A stretch of 46,850 nucleotides of DNA, from contig NW_014577211.1 of the NCBI RefSeq assembly GCF_000485595.1, positions 278,940 to 325,789 on the forward strand. Direction: 5' to 3'. The notes below the pieces were generated by a model. The model did no database searches, was not told the origin of the DNA, and was given only the letters and a program-made list of their open reading frames with translations. The first letter of the stretch is position 1. Each line of letters begins with the position of its first letter. Positions 10,583 through 20,345 of the stretch are shown here, piece after piece. Source of the stretch: Priapulus caudatus (lineage: Eukaryota > Priapulida > Priapulimorpha > Priapulimorphida > Priapulidae). The position numbers and the translations under genes are program-made.

Positions 10583-12281
10583 CTCACTATCTCTTTCACT
10601 GCACTTCCTTCGGTCTCTGCCAGCTTTTTTATTATTCGCCTGCTATTTGTCTTCCTTATTTTCTTGGTATTTATCGCCCCGTCTCTCCCTCTCACTTTCT
10701 ACCTAGTATAACAGGCCTAACTTAATAACTATAATCAAGGTAAAAGTAAATGCCATGGTAAATACATCAAAAGTGGTGGTCATGACCTCGAGTCCCATAC
10801 TTGGTGTTTATGATGCGTTCAATTGATTTATGTCCAGGTTTAGGATCGGTACAGATGAACATTGCTCGTTGCAATCCTTTTACAAATATATCTGAGCATG
10901 TACGGCACACGTCACCCTAACGGGTTGGCTCAAGAAGATATATAGCGTCTAGAATCCTATAGTAAAAGATGCTACATAGAGAAGGCTAGCCCGTATGGGG
11001 ACAAGCATTGTGCGCCATTTAATGTCATTCGATGAAACTGCATCGATACAGAACTGTAACGCACGGGTAGCGTATTCTTTATAGAATACGCCTGGACGTT
11101 ACGCATTCGTGGGCCGGACAAAATGTGGGCAGCTACAAACAAACGGCAGCGCCGATCATTAAAGCTAATTCTAGCGTGTAACGCCGAAGATAGATGTGAA
11201 CAAGTCATTGAAAAGATGCCGATAACCATCGTTCCTGTTGCGCGCCCACGCACGCCCTCCTACACGCGTACGCACGCAAGTTTGTATGCGCGGACACATA
11301 CACACGAACGGGCAGTGGTCATCGTTTTCCCTGCGCACCGCGTCTTGATATACCACGCGCAGATAACCCACCAGTCCCATCCAATCTGGTCTCTTCGCGC
11401 TCGGCGCCCAGTAAGATTTTCTATTTACTCAAGAAATTGTTGAAGCGCGCGTTTCTAATGAAAACTAACTGGTCTTTCAAAGCGCCGGCCGCATCATGGT
11501 TTTTGCAAGCAGGACTGCAGCGAACAGATAAACCCGCCGGCGATCTCCCATCTAAACAACACGAGCAAATGACTAATGCTGAGAGAAACCTGACACATCT
11601 TCACTCTCGCTGTGCTCTGTATATCGTATGAGGTGCGGTATGGCGTCGGTAGAGGTGTGTGACGACCGTCACTGCTGTTTGACGGGCGCATCCGCGGCGT
11701 CTTACAACTACCTAATAAGCGCAGGCATCTTCAGACGCATACAGTGCCTAGAAGGCTAGTATCGTAGAGGAGGGGCAGTCGTCACGTCTTCTCACATAAT
11801 CAAGAAGCTAATATTGTGAAAGTACGCGCAGAGATGTGCGACGACTAGAGAGTAGGCGCCATGTTTGCCCAGTCTCCCTGCAGTACTAGCATCACCAAAT
11901 GAGAAGAAATAACGAGGCGGCGTGCTCATGGACACTGCCAAGGGGTAGATTTACTCTTCGCTGACATCTGGCGGCGACACAGGGAAAACAAATACAGCTC
12001 ATTCTGTAGAATGTCAGATGTATGTGTATGGGGGGGGGGGCGGCTATATGATAGAGTAGATAATGGTATCGGTGCTCATTTTCGTCGCTGATGTACGCTC
12101 ATTGCTTGAATAGAGGGGGGCTAACGCGCTCGTACAGACGGCCGAGTATGCATCGAATCACGAGCCAGAATCAATGAGCCCACGTCATCGCAGTGACGTC
12201 CTTACGAATTACACGCAATATCGAAGCGTCATCACATGCCGGCCCACACTGTGTCCAGGAACATCTAATAGATAACGCTCC
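10583..12281. other. About 1.7 kb without recognisable genes
   Basis: Short open frames occur on both strands (for example 11123-11443 plus and 10972-11253 minus) but none has a domain, splice support or coding-like continuity. A G run is present at 12031-12040. Nothing else to annotate. Confidence 0.4.
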
Positions 12282-12460
12282 ATGCCGGATGTGGCGAACG
12301 ACTTAGATAAAGATTTTTCACTGTTCACGTTGTCACTTTCGGTGGCTTTATTTGCTATATCAGCTGGAGCGTGTTCTGCAAGAAATGAGTTTACTATTCG
12401 ACATGAGACATTTCAACTTCAGCTACGTCGCTATGCGAGGAAGAACTATATTTTCTTGAG
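12282..12460 (+). CDS. Candidate first exon with a hydrophobic segment (unassigned)
   Basis: An ATG at 12282 opens a frame of 59 codons ending at a good donor (GAG|GTGAGG, 12458-12466). The predicted peptide starts MPDVANDLDKDFSLF and contains a ~19-residue apolar stretch (LSVALFAISAGA) followed by a basic segment, as in a signal-anchor. The Kozak context is weak (T at -3) and no downstream exon is found. This may be chance. Confidence 0.2.
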
Positions 12461-12556
12461 GTGAGGTGCACATCACTCTTTGATCCCTACCTGTGTGTAG
12501 CAATGCGTTTCAGCGCAATACATCAAAATATGTATTGTTAATGATAAATGCAGCCT

Positions 12557-12627
12557 AGCTCTAGAACTATAGCGCTTCGCTCCCCCATTCGGCCTGTGGT
12601 GGAACGAAGGGCTCTATTTCTAGAGAT
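12557..12627. repeat. Imperfect 27-bp inverted repeat
   Basis: 12557-12583 (AGCTCTAGAACTATAGCGCT then TCGCTCC) pairs imperfectly with 12601-12627 across a 17-base loop. Just downstream a third related piece (GGGAGTGAGCGA, about 12643-12654) echoes the stem. It resembles a small foldback element or structured RNA remnant; no family assigned. Confidence 0.45.
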
Positions 12628-12830
12628 AGATGTAGCCACGCGCGGGAGTGAGCGACCGCGGGCGAAATTATATGCATGGCCTCATAACTAAACCATATGC
12701 ATGGCATTGGTAATGCTTAATCCAGCAATGCAAATCAAGAAAACAACATTGATAATCATAATTAACAATCAGGGTAATAATCATAATCGAATTCAAAATT
12801 GAAATTGCATGCGTGTACAACACACGTAAA

Positions 12831-13008
12831 CTATGTGCTCAGCAGCTGAATTTTAATCATAACGCTAACTTGAGCCTTCATGAAGGTCTCCAACTCGATG
12901 TCTTCGTGTTCCGATGGGTTTAGGGGAATGTACACGGACCGCGGTACGGCCGTTCCTGCGGCGGAGTCCCGCACACAAGAACAGGCTGAGCTGTGGCTCG
13001 CGTAGCGG
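12831..13008 (-). CDS. Candidate terminal exon, minus strand (unassigned)
   Basis: On the minus strand a pyrimidine-rich acceptor ending TTCAG is followed, from 13008, by a frame that runs to a TAG stop at 12831-12833. Its C-terminal half (SVYIPLNPSEHEDIELETF) has ordinary globular composition, unlike the surrounding repeats. No family recognised. It cannot simply join the exon candidate at 13294-13749, because that one ends in its own stop unless it uses an internal donor such as CAG|GTAGAC. Function unknown. Confidence 0.3.
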
Positions 13009-13293
13009 CTGAACGGATGCAACAGGTTGGGGTCAGGTGTGTGGGTGCACAACAATACCAAAATTGTTTAACACAACCAATAGCAATCAGTACATATAAC
13101 GTAAATTGCTGCCAGTGTACTGGTGAAATCCCCCTCACTCTCATCTAAAACTCTTCGGCTATTAGAGATGAAATCGTGTAACTGGTCATAGGCGATATCA
13201 AAGTCCTTGTTTGCATACAATGTCAAGTACAATAGACGCCGGTATTAACTCTGTAGCATTGCCACGCTTCGATGCTAAATCGTATAACTCTTG

Positions 13294-13749
13294 TCAAATG
13301 GTGAAGCTTGGCAATGGAGGTGGCAACAATTTAGTTAGATAAGCAACGTGATGTCTGGGCTGTCGGGGAATATTGACGCGCTTCGTATAGAGTGTGCGTA
13401 TTTGGTCTACCTGGTTCAGAAAAAGTGCGTCTATACAGGCAGAAGCACTAGCTACATAGTATATCGCAGAAGCAGATTGGCAAATGTCACTTTTATCAGC
13501 TAAGTATTTCTGAATGCTTTTTGAACGCTGCCGTGCAAATATGCTAGTTAAATTCTTTAACTGCTTATTAGGTAGACACTCATGTTTAAGCCGAACATTT
13601 TCAATCATTGCTTGAAATCGATTATCATCTGATAAATCGTAAACACGAGCTAGTCGTTCCTTCTGCAAGTATCGAACTTGGCGATTTAAGGTGGCCATGT
13701 AATCCATGATGGGTTGCAACTCCAACGTGAATGCGAAGGCCCACGTTGA
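13294..13749 (-). CDS. Hypothetical protein, probable terminal exon (minus strand)
   Basis: A minus-strand frame of 151 codons runs from 13749 to a TGA at 13294-13296. It begins just after a good acceptor (CATCTCTCACGCAG) and has no in-frame stop. Its composition is that of a normal helical protein: segments LNRQVRYLQKERLARVYDL, NVRLKHECLPNKQLKNL and ARQRSKSIQKYLADK, then an Ala/Ser-rich helix and a Pro-rich C-terminus (LLPPPLPSFTI). It lacks a membrane segment, zinc finger or catalytic motif that I recognise. In-frame Met codons at PIMDYM near the start could also initiate. No upstream exon is identified: the sequence 5' of it on this strand is ACGC/CA repeat. Function unknown; a decayed transposon ORF is an alternative. 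Confidence 0.45.
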   Translation of the reverse strand, partial: STWAFAFTLELQPIMDYMATLNRQVRYLQKERLARVYDLSDDNRFQAMIENVRLKHECLPNKQLKNLTSIFARQRSKSIQKYLADKSDICQSASAIYYVASASACIDALFLNQVDQIRTLYTKRVNIPRQPRHHVAYLTKLLPPPLPSFTI

Positions 13750-14027
13750 CTGCGTGAGAGATGCAGTGTTGATGACTTATCAGTCAGCACACACACAGTA
13801 ACACACACAACACGCGTGGCTACATCTATATTTAACAAGATATATTTTTATAGAATATTTCTAGCCCGCGTTGCGCGCTGAAACTGCTCGCGCCGAAGCG
13901 CATTGCTACATACTTATACGTAAATATATAATGTATGTATGCAAAAGCTTCTCAAATATACCAAAATTCGAGTGGAAATTCGCAATGCATGCTTCTTTTT
14001 TATAAGCATTCTTTCATACGTACACAC
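13750..14027. other. Spacer
   Basis: A short CA-rich segment near 13786-13812, then AT-rich sequence. Nothing else recognised. Confidence 0.4.
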
Positions 14028-14081
14028 ATTCACACACGCACGCACGCACGCTCGAATACACACACGTACGAAAACACACGC

Positions 14082-14114
<33 letters not shown>

Positions 14115-14126
14115 CATACACGCACT
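14028..14126. repeat. (ACGC)n / (CA)n microsatellite
   Basis: ACGC tetranucleotides mixed with CA units. Confidence 0.9.
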
Positions 14127-14353
14127 AAGACGTATGCCATTTGGAGGGGCCCCTTTTTCCCGCTACGCTGATTATCAGTCGGTTGCAATGCAACAGCACG
14201 TCGACGGACATTTATTACTATTACAACATATGCCTAATCCCGGTGGAATCGCCTTCTGCATGAAGTACTATATAGGCTGATGTGAGCATCTGTAATCACA
14301 TACCCGGCGAGTTGCACGCCGAATTAGGCACTGCTAACAGGTTGTCATTCTTA

Positions 14354-14408
14354 AGCACACACGCACGCACGCACGCATGCACGCACGCACGCACGCACGC
14401 ACGCACGA

Positions 14409-14456
<48 letters not shown>

Positions 14457-14458
14457 TA
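14354..14458. repeat. (ACGC)n followed by (AC)n
   Basis: ACGC units (about 14357-14407) pass into a clean AC run (about 14411-14455). Confidence 0.95.
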
Positions 14459-14498
14459 CATACACGCGATCACGATCATGCACGTACACACACACCCA

Positions 14499-14626
14499 CA
14501 CACACACGTACGTACGCACGAATGTGGACAGACACACACGTACGTACGCACGAATGTGGACAGACACACACGTACGTACGCACGAATGTGGACAGACACA
14601 CACGTACGTACGCACGAATGCGGACA
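14499..14626. repeat. 32-bp minisatellite, four copies
   Basis: Four nearly identical tandem units containing ACGTACGTACGCACGAATGTG then GACAG, at a constant 32-bp spacing. The last copy has one change (ATGCGG). There are no unique spacers, so it is not a CRISPR array. Confidence 0.9.
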
Positions 14627-15119
14627 CACATAAACTGTCGGACGCAGGCCTGCAACAGTATGCCCCTACAGGCGTGCGCAAGCACGCATACGTTATCGAT
14701 GATCACACAAATAGAGCATTTTATAGACATTAAAAATAACAATAATAATTAGATATAAAATATAAAGAGAATAGTTGCCACCTCTCGATGACGCGGATAA
14801 CGTCAACGGAAGCGTTGCACATGTATTTACAGTATGTCTCATGGGTAGGAGGGCCTCTTGAGCCTTGGTTGGCAATCCCCCTAGAGATGGTCTCTCTATG
14901 AAAATACCACTCTCGGGAGCATTAAACTCCTGATAACTGTGACATTATGGGCCATCGACGTATGAACGTGCGATGATGTCCATAAAATTTTGTCCTAACT
15001 ATAAGTAAAATAGAAAAAAATCATATCATGATAAATAAGCCAATAGGGAAGTCATACCGCACCCGTTCGTCGCACGGGTAAAAACGGAGCGCATCCCACA
15101 GTGATCGCCGAATTGTCGG
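14627..15119. other. Spacer before the retrotransposon remnant
   Basis: No gene recognised. Confidence 0.4.
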
Positions 15120-16184
15120 CAAATCTTAACAGCCAAGCTTCAAATAGCAACCAGACCGGGGCCTGATCTCAAGTTGGCCTAACTGGAGCAGCACTAACAC
15201 CGCAGGCACAGTCCACCAACCCAGAAATAACCAACAGAAAAACAAGAAACCAGTCGACAAAAGATCAATTCCACGATGTGATGTGTTCCTATTATTTCGC
15301 CCAAGAGAACAACACTGCTGACGGGGTAGTAAAAAGCACATGCACGATTTGGCGTGGCAGAAATCCAAACATCTTTCCTATTAAGAATAAGAAGCTCAAC
15401 GACACTGAGCTTCAGCAGATAGTGGCAGGTGTCCGAAAGCAAAATAATGCATCACAACCAACACTTATCCCAACTGAACAACCTGAAGACCTACAACCCC
15501 CAGAGCCCGAGGCTGAACAAACACCGCAGCATACGAATAACCATGAAGGTAAATCAATAGTGGATATGTAAGATAGAATCTCTACTAAGCGGCTTGAAAC
15601 TCTGGCAATCCCCTGGATCAATGCAGAAGCCTGAAAAAGGTTCATCTCAACAAGGCAATACGGCACGATATTCAAGCTGAAAATCAGGCTCTAACCAATA
15701 TCATCAAAGATAACCATCTAAACTTATCAGTTCCTGATATTCTGCTTAGCACTAACACCTCTTATCAACATGCTGAATAGACAGGGTCAGTGATTTACAG
15801 TCAATAAACACAACACCATCAGCCACCTGATCTACATGGATGACCTTAAACTGTTCACCAAGAATGAATGTGAGCTGGAACAGTCAAAGCATTCAGTGAT
15901 GACATCAAAATGGAGTTTGGCTTGGAAAAGTGTGCAACCGCAATCTTAAAAGGTGGAAAGCTAGTAAAAAGGCTCGAAATATTGAGCTTGATGACAGGAC
16001 AGCCCTACAAAGTCTGAATCACGAGGACACCTAAACATATCTTGGTGTAAACGAAAGTGATGGTATTCAGCATGCAAATATGAAGAAGAATATTGCTAAA
16101 GAGTACTATCGCCGAGTATCTCAAGTCTGAACTCTGCTCAAAAACAAGATAACATCGATCAATAGCCTCGCACTCCCGGTCCCC

Positions 16185-16387
16185 GTGTACAGCTTCGGGG
16201 TGATCAACTGGTTGCGATCAGATATCGAAAGGATGGATTGCAGGACAAGAAAGCTACTAAGCATGCACGTGCTCCATCACCCAAAAGCAGATGTAGAGCG
16301 ACTGTACGTCAAAAGGCAAAATGGTGGTCGTAGTCTCATTGAACTGATGCCTGTGTACAACACTGCCATTGTAGGTCTAGGCGACTA
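16185..16387 (+). pseudogene. Retrotransposon RT thumb/linker fragment
   Basis: An in-frame 67-codon fragment with the family-typical order: SFGVINW, a basic TRKLLSMH helix, HHPKADVERLY, then GGRSLIEL and AIVGL. It ends at a TAG-type stop after GLGD where intact relatives continue, so the frame is broken before the endonuclease. Confidence 0.8.
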
Positions 16388-16459
16388 AATCGAGCTTAAG
16401 GAAGACATACTTACAAATCTAGTTACAGACCAGTTACCAGCATCGGAGATACTACCATA

Positions 16460-16816
16460 ATGTGGGATGTGTCAGTGCAGACAGATCGCGCGATACCTGC
16501 AAACCGCCGTGATATAGTGCTCCGCAACAAGAAAGAAGAACGATGCCTGCTGATTGATGTAGCCGTACCGGATGATACTAACATCACGGTGAAGGAAAGA
16601 GACAAACTAACCAAGTACAAATATATGGATATCGAAATTAGGAGGATGTGGAATACTAAGACGAGAATCGTACCAGTGGTGGTTGGAGCCCTTGGCTCTA
16701 TAAATAATGGTATTGAAAAGAACCTTAAGGAACTCCCTGGCCACCACACTGCCCAAGATGTGCAGAAAATCGCACTACTGGGAACAGCACATATCCTGCG
16801 AAAAATTCTGGATTGA
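16460..16816 (+). pseudogene. Retrotransposon C-terminal restriction-like endonuclease domain
   Basis: This 119-codon open segment holds the C-terminal domain that nicks target DNA in this LINE group. Visible features: WDVSVQTDR, the nuclease core NRRDIVLRNK followed by CLLIDVAVPDD, the helix KYKYMDIEIRRMW, IVPVVVGALG, and the terminal LLGTAHILRKIL before TGA. The usual NRPDIV motif reads NRRDIV, so the proline of the PD signature is lost. The domain reads without a stop but is cut off from the reverse transcriptase by frameshifts. Confidence 0.8.
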
Positions 16817-16885
16817 ATCCCTATGTCCCAGGTTGGGACACGGTCAACCCAGAAGCTAGTGGCTAATGCCGTGATCCACTTTAGA

Positions 16886-16975
16886 AATAATAATAATAGC
16901 TAATAATAATAATAATAATAATAGCTAATAATAATAATAATAGCTAATAATTATAATAATGATTTTTATTATTAG
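16886..16975. repeat. (TAA)n tail with TAGC interruptions
   Basis: TAA/AAT triplets with regularly placed AGC interruptions form the apparent 3' tail of the retrotransposon and may have expanded from it. Confidence 0.8.
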
Positions 16976-17140
16976 TAGTAGTACTAGTAGAAGCAGAAGT
17001 AGAAGTTGAAGTTAAAGTTGAAGTTGAAGTTGAGGTGGAAGAAGTAGAAGTAGAAGTAGAAGTAGAAGTAGAAGTAGAAGTAGAAGTAGAAGTAGAAGTA
17101 GAAGTAGAAGCAGAAGCAGAAGCAGCAGCAGATCATGGTA
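16976..17140. repeat. (GAAGTA)n hexanucleotide repeat
   Basis: GTA, then GAAGTT, then about a dozen GAAGTA units, then GAAGCA. The minus-strand Leu- or Phe/Tyr-rich frames here are repeat artefacts. Confidence 0.95.
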
Positions 17141-17849
17141 CATCCATAATCTAGAAAGCCAATAAGCCTGCATGGATACAGACAAGGCGTCACGGCTCAA
17201 AGATCCTTGGATAGATTCCCATCAGATTTTTTATTATTTACCTGTTTTCTGTACTTTTCTATCTTTATCCATTTAACTATTTTTTCCCAATTAACACAAA
17301 TATTTACATGATTTATTTACAATTTAATAACAACAAATAATTTTTACAATTAATTTTTTTAAATTTTTTAATAGGGTTAGGGTTAGGGTTACAATGCACC
17401 ATAAAACAGGAGTTTCAGGCACGCGATTTGTCAACCAATGGGATTTGGAGGTATGCAGAATGCAGAAGGTTGCTGAAATGTCACATGTGTACGCAACTGC
17501 GTATTTGCATATCTGCACCTAACAAAGGTGTCACTACGCACGACTTAAATGTTATGTTTATAACCGCAGCAACAGACCTCAGATGAGCCCAGACGCTCTG
17601 CGGCTCTTGTTTGTTATAGTGACTTGTCTTTAGTGTCACTGTCAGTGCCAGTGCCAGTGGACGTGTAGGACAGGTGGCTATAATGTATTCCACACACCCT
17701 AGACTCAGTCAGCATGACTCCAACATCATTACAATTTACATTGCAATGTTGGAAATTGAATGTATCAAACTATCGAATGTAACAAACTATTGAATGTATC
17801 AAACTATTGAATGTATCATGCTAATCAAATACGCTGTGGCTATATGCCC
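17141..17849. other. Non-coding stretch with a short TTAGGG tract
   Basis: No gene recognised. Near 17758-17815 there are three loose copies of GAATGTATCAAACTAT. The TTAGGG tract is listed separately. Confidence 0.4.
17372..17391 (+). repeat. Interstitial telomeric repeat (TTAGGG)3
   Basis: Three perfect GGGTTA units directly after an A/T-rich run. Confidence 0.85.
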
Positions 17850-18034
17850 GGCAGCCGGGCACGGTCTTCGTTTTCCTAAATGCCCGGCAGTTCCTAACCC
17901 TAACCCTAACTCTAACCCTAACCCTAACCCTAAACCTAATCCTAACTCTAACCCTAACCCTTGTTTACTTGAGATAACGCTAAAAATTAAAAACTGCCGG
18001 GCATTTAGGAAATCGAAGACCGTGCCCGGCAGCC
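17850..18034. mobile_element. Foldback element with CCCTAA core
   Basis: 43-bp arms at 17850-17892 and 17992-18034 are inverted repeats matching at 41 of 43 positions (they contain GCCGGGCACGGTCTTCG and CCTAAATGCCCGGCAGTT). Between them lie about eleven CCCTAA/CTCTAA/CCTAAT telomere-like units (17893-17961) and a short AT-rich stretch. Each arm starts and ends in a CCCGGCAG motif. There is no coding capacity. It is probably a non-autonomous foldback element; family unknown. Confidence 0.7.
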
Positions 18035-18052
18035 GTCAGATATATACGCCGG

Positions 18053-18191
18053 TGTCACGGTCTGAGATTACCCCCAGTCTGAAATTACCCTAGCGCTACT
18101 GCGCATGCGCCACGCATGCGCACGAGGTGCTGGGTGTAAAGCGCAGTAGCAAAAATTAGCATTGGTTAACTGAGACTGCCACCGTCACAGC
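18053..18191. mobile_element. Small foldback/MITE-like element
   Basis: Imperfect terminal inverted repeats (GTGTCACGGTCTGAG at the left; ACTGCCACCGTCACAG at the right) surround an inner perfect pair GCTACTGCGC (18095-18104) and GCGCAGTAGC (18141-18150). Palindromic GCGCATGCGC lies between. It begins 20 bp after the previous foldback element. Confidence 0.5.
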
Positions 18192-18297
18192 AGTCAGCGT
18201 CTTAACGCCATTTGTTTTAGCAAAGTTGTTGTATTAGCCATTTGTCAAAAATACGGACAGAAACAGTTTATTATTCTCTGGCCAACACGGGAGTGAC

Positions 18298-18381
18298 TAT
18301 ATATACGCACGGCGGCCGTGTGGGCCAGATTCAATATGGCTATACATACGCACGGCGGCCGTATGACCGACTCCATATGGC
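18298..18381. repeat. Two-copy ~42-bp tandem duplication
   Basis: Two adjacent copies share CGCACGGCGGCCGT and an ATATGGC end; they differ at about eight positions. Each carries the palindrome ACGGCGGCCGT/ACGGCCGCCGT. Confidence 0.7.
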
Positions 18382-18385
18382 TAGG

Positions 18386-18480
18386 AATGAGGAAGGGGAG
18401 AAGGGAGAAGCTGGTGGAGGAGGAAGGGGAGAAGGGAGAAGGTGGTGGAGAAGGAGGAAGGGAGAAGCTGGTGGAGAAGG
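18386..18480. repeat. GA-rich repeat (GAAGGGAGAAGCTGGTGGAG-like)
   Basis: Purine-rich units of about 18-21 bp directly precede the first composite-repeat copy. Confidence 0.75.
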
Positions 18481-19468
18481 CACAAGCCCGCGGGCTGCAG
18501 CAATTTAGTGGTCGCACTAAAAGCTTAATGCGAAAAGCGGCAATTAAAGGCGAGGAAACGTAATTAGTAAGCAGGTAAAAAATGTACCAAGACTTCCTCC
18601 GTGTTCCAGTCCTGGCACGCAGCCCAGCCGTCAAGCGCGCATTCCGCCTGTAATTTTACTAAGAAAAGACAACTACTCAGCAATTTAGAAATGAGTAGGG
18701 AACGGCCTGGCTTCCTGATTCCGATCTCGCCGTGCGGGCGAGAGCAACCGGAGCTGCATCCTGGCACTAAAAATTTCTAATCATAATATCACAGTAAGGG
18801 TTTGGCTAATTTAACTAATGCATGCAAGGAAACCTCATAACCGGTCGGACGCTAAATACGGGCAAGAAAAAACATCTCGCTAAGGCGCGCCAATCTTATA
18901 ACTCTCGATGATAGGTCGAACCGCCTTAATACCCGTCCACTCGTAAGAGAAAACCAGCTCTCAACTCCCTGCACTTAACTTCCTATGCCGGCGAAGCGGC
19001 TTGCTTCTAGTCTGCTATACAGAACCAGCAAACCTGGCTTTTACGTTAATAAAAGCTTTGCGTCGAATCTCCTTGTTAGCCGCATCAGTGTCGGTCGGCG
19101 TCGCTTTTCGGCGACCGTGGCGCTGTCCGCCCAATTTGCAAATTGCTGCTCAAGCTACGAATTATGCCCTAACATCGTCCAATTTCTGCCGCGCCTCCTC
19201 TTCCAGAAATTAGCTGTCAGGTCAATCCGGGAAACTCTCCAAAGAAAAATGACACATCCCATTTCGGCACAGAGAATTGACTGCGGCTTCCCAGCGACGA
19301 CCGCTCTCTCGCTCTCCTACTCCTCTCTCTGTGAGTACGAGTGTGTGGGCGTTTGTGTGTGCGTATACATCTAACCATTGATTTATCCACCCTTTAATTC
19401 ATCTACCCACGATTCCAATAATCCGCGCATCCCCATCCAACAGTCATTATTCAATCAATCCACCCATC
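18481..19468 (+). repeat. Composite repeat, copy A
   Basis: About 1 kb beginning CACAAGCCCGCGGGCTGCAG and ending before a CCGT array. It matches 22600-23665 and 31408-32540 in the same order and orientation. Landmarks: ATGAGTAGGGAACGGCCTGG, TGCATGCAAGGAAACCTCAT, GGCGAAGCGGCTTGCTTCTA and ACAGAGAATTGACTGCGG. Copy A is the shortest, consistent with fewest spurious insertions. It has no recognisable protein or RNA gene: a 129-codon frame at 18985-19374 has no domain and is broken in the other copies. Confidence 0.85.
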
Positions 19469-19538
19469 CATCCGTCCGTCCGTCCGTCCGTCCGTCCGTC
19501 CGTCCGTCCGTCCGTCCGTCCGTCCGTCCGTCCGTCCA
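19469..19538. repeat. (CCGT)n array, copy A
   Basis: About 17 perfect CCGT units. Confidence 0.95.
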
Positions 19539-19812
19539 GCCATCCATCCATCCATTCATCCATCCATCCATCTATACATCCATCCATCCATCCATCCATC
19601 CATCCATTCATCCATCCATTTATCCATCCATCCATCCATCCATTTAGCAATCCATCAATCCATCAATCCATCCATCCATCCATCCATCCATCCATCCATC
19701 CATCCATCCATCCATCAATCCATCCATCCATCCATCCATCCATCCATCCATCCATCCATCCATCCATCCATCCATCCATCCATCCATCCATCCATCCATC
19801 CATCCATCCATC

Positions 19813-19813
<1 letters not shown>
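19539..19813. repeat. (CCAT)n array, copy A
   Basis: CCAT units with sparse single changes, the second half nearly perfect. Confidence 0.95.
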
Positions 19814-19866
<53 letters not shown>

Positions 19867-19968
19867 CAGTAGTAGTAGTAGTAGCAGTAGTAGTAGTAGT
19901 AGCAGTAGTAGTAGTAGTAGTAGCAGTAGTAGTAGTAGTAGCAGTAGTAGTAGTAGTAGCAGTAGTAG
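19814..19968. repeat. (AGT)n with AGC interruptions
   Basis: AGT triplets interrupted at regular ~15-18 base intervals by AGC. Confidence 0.95.
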
Positions 19969-19989
19969 TGTTTGCCGTAACTACATGCC

Positions 19990-20049
19990 GCCGCTGTGGT
20001 TGTGTTCGTGGTTGTGGTCGTGGTTGTGTTCGTGGTTGTGGTCGTGGTA

Positions 20050-20113
<64 letters not shown>

Positions 20114-20345
20114 ACGTGGTTGTGGCGGCCACGACGGCGGTGGTGTTGGAGGTGGTGGTGATGAAGATGATGATGAACGTCGTGGTAGTGGTAGTGGTAG
20201 TGGTGGTAGTGGTTGTGGTTGTGGTAGTAGAGGTCGTATGGGCAGAAAGTGTTGCTGCAGCTGCTGCTGTTGTTGTTGATGTTGTAGTTGTTGTTGTTGT
20301 AGTTGTTGTTATTGCTGCTGCTGTTGGTGGTAGTAGTTATTGTTT
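19990..20345. repeat. (GTGGTC)n and GT/GTT-rich array
   Basis: GTGGTC hexamers (clean at about 20055-20112) grade into GGT/GAT and then GTT/GCT triplets. Val-rich, Gly/Arg-rich and His/Asp-rich frames on both strands are repeat artefacts. Confidence 0.9.

Larger units (their letters stand above)
15120..16885 (+). mobile_element. Degenerate non-LTR retrotransposon with restriction-like endonuclease
   Basis: Remains of a single-ORF LINE of the early-branching, site-specific-type group (reverse transcriptase followed by a C-terminal PD-(D/E)XK-like endonuclease). An N-terminal piece (about 15200-15571) carries MCSYYFAQENN, WRGRNPNIFP and LNDTELQQI. Most of the fingers/palm is missing or scrambled at 15572-15790. 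The catalytic motif YMDDLKLF lies at about 15833-15856. Frames then shift repeatedly through DDIKMEFGLEKCA and YLGVNESDGIQHANMKK (about 15900-16090). The thumb block SFGVINW...HHPKADVERLY lies at 16185-16387 and the endonuclease at 16460-16816. It is followed by a short 3' UTR and a TAA-repeat tail. Internal stops, frameshifts and deletion make it non-functional. Confidence 0.85.

Noticed and set aside
14499-14626. Possible CRISPR array
   Set aside because: The 32-bp units are directly adjacent with no unique spacers, and the genome is eukaryotic.
17372-18034. Chromosome end or telomere fusion point
   Set aside because: The tracts are short, the CCCTAA block lies inside a foldback element, and ordinary sequence continues on both sides.
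18985-19374. 129-codon frame in composite copy A
   Set aside because: Not maintained in copies B and C and shows no recognisable content; with indel noise this is weak evidence, but nothing supports it.
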